Shown: positions 1-6,389 of the stretch, in pieces | Layout of the letters: each line of letters starts with the position of its first letter | Position numbering within the stretch: position 1 is the first letter of the stretch | Origin: a virus | IMG/VR virus record: IMGVR_UViG_3300036985_002500 | Span: 1-56,845 of that record | DNA length: 56,845 nucleotides | Direction: 5' to 3' (one strand) | The notes under the pieces: generated by a model | The model's database searches: none | Told to the model about the DNA's origin: nothing | Seen by the model: the letters and a program-made list of their open reading frames with translations, nothing else | Made by a program: the position numbers and the translations under genes

Positions 1-23
1 ATCAACAATTTTTATAAAAACTA

Positions 24-53
24 TTGTTTGTATTTAAATTATGTGTATATTTG
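24..53 (+). promoter_or_regulatory. Bacteroidota-type promoter
   Basis: TTG at 24-26, a 19-base spacer, then TATATTTG at 46-53, an exact match to the -33 TTG / -7 TAnnTTTG promoter known for Bacteroidota housekeeping sigma factor. A start near 60 would give a short RNA ending at the terminator at 110-142. Confidence 0.7.
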
Positions 54-59
54 TACAGA

Positions 60-142
60 TCATGAGAAGATGATTCAAAGATTTTAGTTGGTTCATGGTA
101 GAACTCCAACCCCTGATAGCTTCTCATGTCAGGGGTTTTTTT
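60..142 (+). ncRNA. Short structured RNA between promoter and terminator
   Basis: A transcript of about 80 nt is bounded by the promoter at 24-53 and the terminator at 110-142 and has no convincing ORF. CATGAGAAG (61-69) is perfectly complementary to CTTCTCATG (120-128), which forms most of the terminator loop. A second hairpin pairs 87-94 with 101-110 (GTTGG with CCAAC, plus TTC with GAA) around the loop at 95-100. The RNA could be an independent small RNA or a leader whose 5' end pairs with the terminator loop. I do not recognise a known family. Confidence 0.5.
110..142 (+). terminator. Rho-independent terminator
   Basis: CCCCTGA (110-116) pairs perfectly with TCAGGGG (129-135) around a 12-nt loop, followed by TTTTTTT (136-142). 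The T-tract is only on the + strand side, so termination acts on rightward transcription. Confidence 0.85.
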
Positions 143-447
143 ATTCCCAAAACATAAGGTGTTGTATACCATTGAACATCATTACCAAAAACAATGTCTC
201 ACAATGAATGCTTATTCGATGAAATAAAAATCCCGCAATGTCTGAATGCTTGACAACGGGTACTGCATACCGAAAGGTTAATAGAATAAGTAAGCCAAAT
301 AGCCCATCACTTAGGTGAGAAGATAATAAGAAAGGGTAGCAGAGGGAAGTGTCATTGGTTGGGAGAATCTCTATAAAAAAGAGGTTAAGTAGTGCATGGG
401 ATATATGCAGTATAATAGCATAGCTATAAACAATTAAAAGAAACATT
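143..447. other. 305-base stretch without a supported gene
   Basis: The stretch lies between the terminator and the first + strand gene. The only long frame is on the minus strand (446 down to 141, 101 aa, very hydrophobic), with no clear promoter or family resemblance; I regard it as unproven. A 19-codon + strand frame at 194-253 (starting MSHNECLFDE) is also weak. Short inverted repeats occur, such as CCCG (232-235) with CGGG (257-260). Nothing firm can be assigned. Confidence 0.4.
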
Positions 448-666
448 ATGAATAGTCAATCAGTTAGAATAGAACTAGAAGGAGTTGATTTAGAAATCGA
501 ATATTATTTTGATACACCATTCGATATAGATGAGCAACAATTAGAAACATTACGCATTGAATCAATCACTACATTACATAATGATGATATTACGGAGTTA
601 ATGTGGCATCATAAAGAAAGTATAGCGTTTGCTGTATATGAGAAGTTAGACCTAATGAATTATTAA
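448..666 (+). CDS. Small acidic hypothetical protein (72 aa)
   Basis: I do not recognise this gene. It encodes a short, acidic, probably cytoplasmic protein with no signal peptide or membrane segment. It opens the left early gene cluster; the next gene starts one base after its stop, so the two are likely co-translated. The start follows an A-rich stretch with no Shine-Dalgarno sequence, as usual in Bacteroidota. No internal promoter is obvious in the preceding 300 bases, so its own start of transcription is unclear. Confidence 0.65.
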   Translation: MNSQSVRIELEGVDLEIEYYFDTPFDIDEQQLETLRIESITTLHNDDITELMWHHKESIAFAVYEKLDLMNY

Positions 667-667
667 C

Positions 668-1261
668 ATGGAAGCAAAACTAATTAAAAAAGTAGATTAT
701 TATAATAATAAAGATATATATTACTCACTTATTATTAAAGACGAATGTATTGGTACTACTCATAATTTATTTAATAGGCAAATGAATGACAATAATGGAA
801 ATGCATTTTTAAATAAACTATCCCTCGAAAACTGCCAAAAAATTGAGAATGGATATGATTTGGATGAGTTAGCTGATGAATACTTTAGAAGTGTTGACAG
901 TGTTACTGTTCTATGGAGACGTATAGATTTTAAAAAAGGCTTCCAAAAAGCACTTGAAATTCTTGGTGATAAGAAGTTTACTGAGAAGGATTTAAAGAAA
1001 GCTTACCAGTATGGTAGAACCCCTGATGCAATGTTTTATTTAGAAGATGGAACTAAGGAAATCGTAACAACAAATATTGAAAATTTTATCCAATCACTAC
1101 AACAAACTGAATGGGATGTTATTATCCTTGAAGAGCCTATTGATTTAGCTTTTTATGAGAATGGCAATAGATTTCCTATTGATGCTAATCTGCCTGATAG
1201 ATTTAAATACAAACCTCTCCTTGATGAAGATGGATGCATTATATTAAAACGTAAGATATGA
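668..1261 (+). CDS. Hypothetical early phage protein (197 aa)
   Basis: No function is recognised. It is a mixed charged soluble protein with no Cys motif or membrane segment. The central part (about 95-125: DFKKGFQKALEILGDKKFTE followed by DLKKAY) reads like a small helical module of the kind common in Bacteroidota phage early proteins, and the C-terminus ends in a basic KRKI. Its stop overlaps the next start (ATGA at 1258-1261), showing translational coupling inside the early cluster. Confidence 0.7.
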   Translation: MEAKLIKKVDYYNNKDIYYSLIIKDECIGTTHNLFNRQMNDNNGNAFLNKLSLENCQKIENGYDLDELADEYFRSVDSVTVLWRRIDFKKGFQKALEILGDKKFTEKDLKKAYQYGRTPDAMFYLEDGTKEIVTTNIENFIQSLQQTEWDVIILEEPIDLAFYENGNRFPIDANLPDRFKYKPLLDEDGCIILKRKI

Positions 1262-1503
1262 AAGAAGAAACAGTAGGAGATGCTGCTGCAGAATATGCTA
1301 ATAAAAAGTATGCAACTGACAAAGGTTATCCTGAAGAAGATTGGTATATATCTTGGTTAAGTTTTAGAGAAGGAGCTAAATGGCAAGAAGCTAAAATGTA
1401 TAGTGAGGAAGATATGATTGAGTTTGCTAAATTTTCTCAAACAGATGAGCATGAATTAAGATCAGTAAATGTAGGATTGTTAAATGAATTTAAGAAGCAA
1501 TAG
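1258..1503 (+). CDS. Small hypothetical early protein (81 aa)
   Basis: The start ATG overlaps the preceding TGA. The sequence (AAAEYANKKY, then WYISWLSFREGAKWQEAKM) matches a pattern I associate with small phage and prophage proteins in Flavobacteriia: an N-terminal helix, a short spacer, and a F-x-x-G-A-x-W-Q segment. No enzymatic motif is visible. It is likely a host-interacting or regulatory small protein, which is inference only. Confidence 0.7.
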   Translation: MKEETVGDAAAEYANKKYATDKGYPEEDWYISWLSFREGAKWQEAKMYSEEDMIEFAKFSQTDEHELRSVNVGLLNEFKKQ

Positions 1504-1504
1504 T

Positions 1505-1714
1505 ATGAAATATTCACATGCAAGTTTACTTATATTTATTGTATATTTATTTTTATGGTTTATTTTATTAATAATAGTATCTGTTAATAAGAAAGATGAT
1601 AAACCTAAGTATAAGACTAAAAAAGAATATGCTTTTGTAGAGCCAACTGATTGGGCTAGTGATTTAACAATGAATGATACTAAGAAAGAGTTTCTGGAGT
1701 ATTTAAATAAATGA
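1505..1714 (+). CDS. Small single-pass membrane protein (69 aa)
   Basis: I chose the ATG at 1505, right after the previous stop, over an upstream in-frame ATG at 1484 that would overlap the preceding gene. The protein starts MKYSHASLL and has one hydrophobic helix at about residues 7-27, followed by a basic stretch (KKDDKPKYKTKK) and a soluble tail, suggesting N-out/C-in membrane insertion. Function is unknown; small membrane proteins in early clusters are often exclusion or host-takeover factors. Confidence 0.6.
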   Translation: MKYSHASLLIFIVYLFLWFILLIIVSVNKKDDKPKYKTKKEYAFVEPTDWASDLTMNDTKKEFLEYLNK

Positions 1715-1782
1715 AACCCATGCAGTTTCTATTCGTCAATAGTCTTACATGGGGATTTACCATAGGTTATATGATTGAGTAA
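1711..1782 (+). CDS. Tiny coupled membrane peptide (23 aa)
   Basis: The start overlaps the previous stop as ATGA (1711-1714). It would encode MKPMQFLFVN followed by a short hydrophobic run ending in GYMIE. The overlap is the same coupling used by the neighbouring genes, which is the main support. It could be a membrane micropeptide acting with the preceding membrane protein. Confidence 0.4.
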   Translation: MKPMQFLFVNSLTWGFTIGYMIE

Positions 1783-1986
1783 GTGTGCTAATTCTAGCAG
1801 ATATTACAGCAATTCAATTTCCCTTACGCAGAAAAAGACCTAAGCGGGTGCGCTCTGCAAGAACTCCTACACATTATAAGCGTCTCAGGTACTGTTGATA
1901 CAAAGATATGAAAAAAGCTAATATGTTAACCAAAACCATCATAAATAGTAATAAATAGCTAATATGATGGCTAAAACAAACAAATT
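1783..1986. other. Gap with a possible basic peptide
   Basis: A 37-codon frame from GTG at 1785 to TGA at 1896-1898 would encode a very basic peptide (core RRKRPKRVRSART) using codons such as CGG, GTG and CGC that neighbours avoid. A further 16-codon frame begins at 1908. GCTAATATG occurs at 1917 and again at about 1963. The spacing is unusual for this otherwise packed region, so an RNA or tiny gene is possible. Confidence 0.25.
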
Positions 1987-2346
1987 ATGATTACAATAGT
2001 TAAAGGAAGCTATCTTCTTTTGTTAAGTTACAATCCGTGTGATGTGTTTACTTATTTCAATGTAAATGAAATGCATGGTTTATCTTTAGAAGAGTGTCAA
2101 GCGTACAACAATACTACAGATGATGCTTACATAGCAGGATGGAGTAACTTTATCCCTTGGAACATGGAATTAAGATATGTATTTATCAATCTATCTAGAT
2201 GCGGTACAGACATTGAAACATTTGGTTTGATAATGCATGAGTTAATGCACCAGTCTTTTCACATGCATAAAGATGAAGAAGATATAATAACATGGGCTGA
2301 GTTAGAATCCTATGAAGTATTTAAACTTGTAAAAGAAAACTTATGA
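1987..2346 (+). CDS. Putative small HExxH metalloprotease-like protein (119 aa)
   Basis: The motif HELMH at residues 84-88 matches the zinc-binding HExxH signature of metallopeptidases, and it is followed by further His and acidic residues (SFHMHKDEED, then WAELESYEV) that could supply a third ligand. At 119 aa it is minimal for a protease; the N-terminal half may provide the remaining fold. It overlaps the next gene by four bases (ATGA). A regulatory or host-directed protease role is inference; it could also be a zinc-binding protein without protease activity. Confidence 0.5.
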   Translation: MITIVKGSYLLLLSYNPCDVFTYFNVNEMHGLSLEECQAYNNTTDDAYIAGWSNFIPWNMELRYVFINLSRCGTDIETFGLIMHELMHQSFHMHKDEEDIITWAELESYEVFKLVKENL

Positions 2347-2558
2347 CGGCAGTAGAATGGTTAGTTGAGCAAATTAAACAGAATGTACATAATTCATTTG
2401 AAGAATTTGAATTGTTAATTGAACAAGCCAAAGAAATGGAAAAGAAACAGATAATTGATGCAAGAATGACTGCACCACTATTGCCAAGCATTGAGAAATC
2501 AATATACTTAAATGAAGCAGAACAATATTACAACGAAACATTTAATAAAGAATTATGA
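2343..2558 (+). CDS. MTAVEW-type small phage protein, copy 1 (71 aa)
   Basis: First of three paralogues (also 2659-2850 and 3048-3251) sharing an N-terminal MTAVEW, a central EQAKEMEKKQIIDA-like helix and a C-terminal A-E-Q-Y-Y-N-E-T-F. This family is common in Bacteroidota phages and prophages and has no known function. Overlaps with neighbours on both sides (2343-2346 and 2555-2558) indicate tight coupling. Confidence 0.75.
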   Translation: MTAVEWLVEQIKQNVHNSFEEFELLIEQAKEMEKKQIIDARMTAPLLPSIEKSIYLNEAEQYYNETFNKEL

Positions 2559-2647
2559 AACAAATAAAAATAGGTAGTTATTGGCTAAGCGTAAGTGATA
2601 TTACTTTTCGTCAATCCAATTATCCCAAAAGAATTATTAACCTTTAA
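2555..2647 (+). CDS. Tiny coupled peptide (30 aa)
   Basis: ATGA overlap with the preceding gene. Encodes MKQIKIGSYWLSVSDITFRQ and a short basic end. No family is recognised. The coupled start and placement inside an operon of small genes support translation. Confidence 0.4.
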   Translation: MKQIKIGSYWLSVSDITFRQSNYPKRIINL

Positions 2648-2658
2648 ATCAAAATAAC

Positions 2659-2850
2659 ATGACAGCAGTAGATTTTATAATCCAAAGATTAGCGAAAAAT
2701 GGAATTTTGCATAGTTCTGATATAGCAGAAGCTAATGAGTTGTTTAAGAAACAAATAATAAAAGCGGTATATGATTCTATGGGAACAAACTTTGATCCTA
2801 ATATGGGTAGAGCAGAATTGTATTATAATGAAACATATAAATCAGAATAA
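2659..2850 (+). CDS. MTAVEW-type small phage protein, copy 2 (63 aa)
   Basis: Second paralogue: starts MTAVDFIIQRL and ends in AELYYNETYKSE, with the central ELFKKQIIKA helix. It is the most diverged and shortest of the three, lacking the usual E-Q-A-K-E block. The intergene sequence CTTTAAATCA precedes this copy (2642) and copy 3 (3031), consistent with tandem duplication. Confidence 0.7.
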   Translation: MTAVDFIIQRLAKNGILHSSDIAEANELFKKQIIKAVYDSMGTNFDPNMGRAELYYNETYKSE

Positions 2851-2851
2851 G

Positions 2852-3028
2852 ATGGACAAAAGACAGATTGAAAAATACTTAGAAAGAAAGGGAATGAACC
2901 CAAAAGATAGACTTAAAAAGAATGGTGGTGGTCAGTATTTAGATAATTTTTTAATTGAGTTTGCTCAAGATATTAAAGAAAAAACTATCAATGATGCTGT
3001 AACTGAATTAAAAAGAATGAGATATTAA
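2852..3028 (+). CDS. Small charged hypothetical protein (58 aa)
   Basis: The start at 2852 (MDKRQIEKYLERKGM) follows the previous stop by one base; an upstream in-frame ATG at 2771 lies inside the preceding gene and was rejected. The protein is highly charged and probably all-helical. It interrupts the run of MTAVEW paralogues. No function is recognised. Confidence 0.6.
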   Translation: MDKRQIEKYLERKGMNPKDRLKKNGGGQYLDNFLIEFAQDIKEKTINDAVTELKRMRY

Positions 3029-3047
3029 TACTTTAAATCAGAATAAG

Positions 3048-3251
3048 ATGACAGCAGTTGAGTGGATAGAAGAAACTATTGATAAAAAGCACATGGGTGC
3101 ATTTTTAAAATCAATAATCGAACAAGCTAAAGAATTAGAGAAGCAACAGATAATTGATTCTTTTAATAAAGGATTTATAACCGACCAATGGGATAAAAGC
3201 AAAGAAAATAAAGCAGAACAATACTACAACGAAACCTTTAAATCAGAATAG
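3048..3251 (+). CDS. MTAVEW-type small phage protein, copy 3 (67 aa)
   Basis: Third paralogue: MTAVEWIEETI at the start, IIEQAKELEKQQIIDSF in the middle, AEQYYNETFKSE at the end. It is closest to copy 1 in the central helix. One base separates its stop from the next ATG. Confidence 0.75.
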   Translation: MTAVEWIEETIDKKHMGAFLKSIIEQAKELEKQQIIDSFNKGFITDQWDKSKENKAEQYYNETFKSE

Positions 3252-3252
3252 T

Positions 3253-3432
3253 ATGCCAGATATAGCAATGTGTGAGGGTAAAGGTTGCAATGTGAAAGAA
3301 TCGTGTTATCGGTTCACAGCAACTCCTTCAGATTATTGGCAGTCATACGTGATGCCTGAAGTAAAAGATGGTAAGTGTGACTTATATTGGCCAACTGAAT
3401 CTAGTGAAAAACTTGACAAAAGAAAAGAATAA
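3253..3432 (+). CDS. Four-cysteine small phage protein (59 aa)
   Basis: Encodes MPDIAMCEGKGCNVKESCYR followed by FTATPSDYWQSY and a last Cys in KCDLYW. The four Cys (C7, C12, C18, C42) suggest a small zinc- or disulfide-stabilised fold. I recognise this pattern (M-C-x4-C-x5-C-Y-R-F-T-A) as a common small protein of Bacteroidota phages with no assigned function. It closes the left early cluster, ahead of the promoter at 3490-3519. Confidence 0.7.
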   Translation: MPDIAMCEGKGCNVKESCYRFTATPSDYWQSYVMPEVKDGKCDLYWPTESSEKLDKRKE

Positions 3433-3489
3433 CACAAAGTGTGTTATACAAAATGTGTATCAATATCAACAAATAAATTAATTTTTTTT

Positions 3490-3519
3490 TTGATTTATTA
3501 AATTTTAATTATATCTTTA
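3490..3519 (+). promoter_or_regulatory. Promoter for the regulator/replication operon
   Basis: TTG (3490-3492), 19-base spacer, TATCTTTA (3512-3519), one mismatch from TAnnTTTG. It lies about 20 bases upstream of the HTH gene at 3540 and probably drives the replication operon. The T-run just upstream (3482-3491) may help promoter strength. Confidence 0.6.
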
Positions 3520-3539
3520 CGATGTAAACAAATAACAAA

Positions 3540-3836
3540 ATGAATAAAGTTAAAGGTATAAAAGACTTAATGTCTAATGGTAGATATAAACCATTACATT
3601 TAAGCGATGCGTTAAAAGCAAATGGTGTCCCTGGAAATTGGGATTGTTATCAGAATGTTTATAATTTAATCAATGGACATATAGTCCCAAAAGATGCTTA
3701 TGTTTTAATAGTGATAGCAGAATTATTAAACTTAGATTTAAAATCAATAATCTATAGATACTCAAATAAATCTGAAGACTCTATTCAAATAGAACAAACA
3801 AGCAAGCCAATAGTTCTTTCTGAATTAAATTGGTAA
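3540..3836 (+). CDS. HTH-like transcriptional regulator (98 aa)
   Basis: First gene after a promoter and first of the replication operon. Residues about 20-75 (HLSDALKANGV, then a turn, then VYNLINGHIVPKDAYVLIVI) have the shape of a lambda-repressor-type HTH: N-terminal helix, recognition segment, and the L-I-N-G-x-x-x-P region. The C-terminal 25 residues are polar. Likely role: autoregulating or early-gene regulator. Fold assignment is from pattern only. Confidence 0.45.
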   Translation: MNKVKGIKDLMSNGRYKPLHLSDALKANGVPGNWDCYQNVYNLINGHIVPKDAYVLIVIAELLNLDLKSIIYRYSNKSEDSIQIEQTSKPIVLSELNW

Positions 3837-3866
3837 TAAGTAAGTAGTAACAATTAATTTTTTTTT

Positions 3867-4880
3867 ATGAATTTAAAAGATTTATCAAGACCATTGGATA
3901 TTTCCGATGTAGATTTTCGTGTACAATCCATAAACAATGGTGGATATGCAACAATCCTAGCGTACAAGGATGCTAGAGTAGATATGAATAGGCTAGATGA
4001 GGTATGCGGAATTGGATACTGGAAGAAAGACTATCGCTCAATAGACGGAAGACTATATTGTGGGGTAGCAATTTACAATGATGTTATCTCTGAGTGGATA
4101 TGGAAATGGGATGTTGGTACAGAATCAATGACCGAGAAGGAGAAAGGTATGGCATCCGATGCATTTAAGCGTGCTTGTTTCAATATTGGAATTGGTCGTG
4201 AACTTTATGACTACCCAATCATTAGCGTAAAACTAAATGATAACGAGTATACTAAGGATGGTGGTAGACCTAAGCAAACATTCAATCTAAAGATAAGAGA
4301 TTGGAGATGGTATTCAGAATTTACAGATGGAAGACTATCGTTTATTGCTGCTAAAGATGAATCAGGTAAGCTTAGATTTAAGTGGGGTGAAATGAAACCT
4401 AAAGTTGAAGAGCCAACATTTAAGCAGGCTGCAGCATCTCCAGTAACAGAAGTTGAAGTAATATCCGTAGAGCCAATAGCTGTAGCGACTGAAAGCGAAG
4501 AGGCTGATGTGTCAGGATTCTTAAAGAAACCAATAGATGCAGATCCGAATAGAGAGATTTTATCTATGGAGTATAAGGCTATATATGGAAAACTTCCTCA
4601 TGGAAAGATGTCTTCAGAAAGAATATCAGAAGAGATTAAGAAATCAATTAATCTTATAGAAGATGAAGAGAAGAATGTTCCAGAAGCCGAAATGGAGGCT
4701 AATGGTAATGCTTATTCTTTGTTAGTAGAAGAGGCAAGAACTTATAAGAGTCCTGGTGATTTTGTTGGATGGGCTAAGGGTATAGCTGCAGAACTAATAG
4801 AAAATAATGAAGATACTGCTCTTATAGATAGCTTCAAGGCATTTTGTAATACTTACTACGCTGAATTAACTGAGAAGTAA
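3867..4880 (+). CDS. Rad52-like single-strand annealing protein (337 aa)
   Basis: Residues about 84-115 (GTESMTEKEKGMASDAFKRA, then CFNIGIGRELYDYP) match the signature of the Rad52/Rad22/Sak family: conserved Gly/Glu, the ASDA-x-KRA helix and the G-x-GR-x-LY turn. The family forms rings on ssDNA and anneals complementary strands. The N-terminal 190 residues are the core; the rest is an acidic linker and helical C-terminus. Likely partners are the SSB at 11315 and the RecB-like nuclease at 49579. The stop overlaps the next start by one base. Confidence 0.8.
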   Translation: MNLKDLSRPLDISDVDFRVQSINNGGYATILAYKDARVDMNRLDEVCGIGYWKKDYRSIDGRLYCGVAIYNDVISEWIWKWDVGTESMTEKEKGMASDAFKRACFNIGIGRELYDYPIISVKLNDNEYTKDGGRPKQTFNLKIRDWRWYSEFTDGRLSFIAAKDESGKLRFKWGEMKPKVEEPTFKQAAASPVTEVEVISVEPIAVATESEEADVSGFLKKPIDADPNREILSMEYKAIYGKLPHGKMSSERISEEIKKSINLIEDEEKNVPEAEMEANGNAYSLLVEEARTYKSPGDFVGWAKGIAAELIENNEDTALIDSFKAFCNTYYAELTEK

Positions 4881-5362
4881 TGGATATATTTAAGAAAGAA
4901 GAAACACAATCAAAAGTATTAGTCTTGGAGAATATCTCTAAGGCTAATCTTAAGTCAATGGCAGATTCTATAATTGACAATGTTATGGAAGGTAATTCAG
5001 ATGCTCTAAAGGAATACATAAAGGCAAAAGGAATTATAGAAATAGCAAATACAATAGTAGATGGTCTAAAGGAAATGGCTATCAGGGAAGCTGACAACTA
5101 TGGAGGTGGCGAGAAAGTATTAGGATGTGAGATACAAACTAAATCCACAGCTACAACTTATTCATTCGACCACGATGAAGAGTGGAGTGTTCGTAATAAT
5201 ACGATAGAACAATTAAAAGAACAGCAAAAGCTTAGAGAGAAACAAATGCTTGATGCTATTAATTATTCTCAAGTAGTAAATGATGATGGAGAGGTAATAC
5301 ACCCTGCCATAGTAAAGAAACAAGGATCAACAACAATCGCAATACTAATACCAAAGAAATAA
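4880..5362 (+). CDS. Recombination-operon hypothetical protein (160 aa)
   Basis: No known domain is recognised. The N-terminal 70 residues are helical and acidic. A region with GGGEKVLGCEIQTKSTATTY and FDHDEEW is followed by a long helix (EQLKEQQKLREKQMLDAI) and a short beta-like end. Proteins of this size and pattern often follow annealing-protein genes in Bacteroidota phages. Starts (TAATG) and stops overlap both neighbours, so it is coupled to the annealing protein and may act with it. Confidence 0.6.
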   Translation: MDIFKKEETQSKVLVLENISKANLKSMADSIIDNVMEGNSDALKEYIKAKGIIEIANTIVDGLKEMAIREADNYGGGEKVLGCEIQTKSTATTYSFDHDEEWSVRNNTIEQLKEQQKLREKQMLDAINYSQVVNDDGEVIHPAIVKKQGSTTIAILIPKK

Positions 5363-5886
5363 TGGAAGAGAATAAAGATATAAGAGTAGATACTATCTGC
5401 TTACTAAGGGCTGTAATGAAAATATCATCTGCATTAAATGACATAGATGCTATTGCTTTGAATAAGAAGTACTATAAGTATAAATTTAAGAAGCTATCAA
5501 GCGAATGGGTTGACTCAATTATGACTCACACCTCAGAGTTAATGAAGTCATTAGCTGATGATGATTCAGATATGCTTATGGAAATATATAAATCAATGGA
5601 GGAAAGTTGTTCAAAGATTCATATAGAAAATGATGATAAAACTTCTATAATTTTATTCTATGTAAAGTTAAAGAGTTCTTTATGGGATATAGAACAGATG
5701 AAAGAGATGAGAAATACTTTCTATCCTATGTTTTTACATCAAATATCTGGAGAGGTAATCGAACAATTAAGAAAGCAGTACAATAGTATATTACTAATGA
5801 CTGATGATGAGGGTAAAGGAGTTGATTATTTAGTTGATTATTATAACGACTTCGGTCAAAAAATTATGTTCTATGCGGAAGATTAG
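5362..5886 (+). CDS. Hypothetical helical protein (174 aa)
   Basis: Start overlaps the previous stop (TAATGG). An all-helical, acidic, soluble protein; no motif recognised. Last gene before a 78-base gap holding a strong hairpin, so it may end a transcription subunit. Confidence 0.6.
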   Translation: MEENKDIRVDTICLLRAVMKISSALNDIDAIALNKKYYKYKFKKLSSEWVDSIMTHTSELMKSLADDDSDMLMEIYKSMEESCSKIHIENDDKTSIILFYVKLKSSLWDIEQMKEMRNTFYPMFLHQISGEVIEQLRKQYNSILLMTDDEGKGVDYLVDYYNDFGQKIMFYAED

Positions 5887-5904
5887 AGAGTATATATATG
5901 TCAT

Positions 5905-5929
5905 GCTGTTGTATTTAATATACAATGGC
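5905..5929 (+). promoter_or_regulatory. 10-bp intercistronic hairpin
   Basis: GCTGTTGTAT (5905-5914) pairs with ATACAATGGC (5920-5929), 10 pairs including two G-U, around loop TTAAT. There is no T-tract, so it is more likely an RNA processing or stability element, or a weak terminator, than an intrinsic terminator. Confidence 0.5.
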
Positions 5930-5964
5930 TCTGACTAATTAGTGTTAACAAATAAATTTATACC

Positions 5965-6387
5965 ATGAATAGACACAGAAATTTAACAAATGAAATAGAC
6001 AGAATGTTTGGAGTCTTTGGGGACAATAAGATAAAAATAAAGCTATTAGAAGCTGCTGAGAAAGATTTATGTGCGTTGTTCCCAAGTCAAGAAGGAGAGT
6101 TGTCTCAGATTCTAATTATGTTCAATAGAATATTCAAGAAGAAGTCTAGATTAATGTCTAAGAATGTAATATCAAAATACAAACAGCTCTTAAAGTATTA
6201 TGATTTAAATGATTTAGAATTGTCTATGAATAACGCATTGGTAGATGAGTTCCATTTAGAAAATGGATATAAATATTGTACGCTAGAATATTTTTCTAGA
6301 TTAGATCAGATTGACAAGTGGGTTAACGTAAAGAAAGCAGAAAGCAAAGATTCATTTGTTCTTCCAACATTTAATATAAAAGAGTAG
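5965..6387 (+). CDS. Hypothetical protein before the helicase (140 aa)
   Basis: Starts at 5965 after an A-rich leader. Predicted helical, basic, soluble. It ends two bases before the DnaB-type helicase. In other phages this position is often taken by a helicase loader or a primase-helicase accessory protein; a loader role is guessed from position alone, and no AAA+ or loader motif is seen. Confidence 0.6.
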   Translation: MNRHRNLTNEIDRMFGVFGDNKIKIKLLEAAEKDLCALFPSQEGELSQILIMFNRIFKKKSRLMSKNVISKYKQLLKYYDLNDLELSMNNALVDEFHLENGYKYCTLEYFSRLDQIDKWVNVKKAESKDSFVLPTFNIKE

Positions 6388-6389
6388 TT

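Noticed and set aside
141-446. 101-aa hydrophobic minus-strand ORF
   Set aside because: No promoter, no family resemblance, and it ends inside the + strand terminator T-tract; kept only as a note in the 143-447 entry.
1484-1714. Longer start (1484) for the membrane protein
   Set aside because: It would overlap the preceding gene by 20 bases; the ATG at 1505 directly follows the stop and gives a clean N-terminus.
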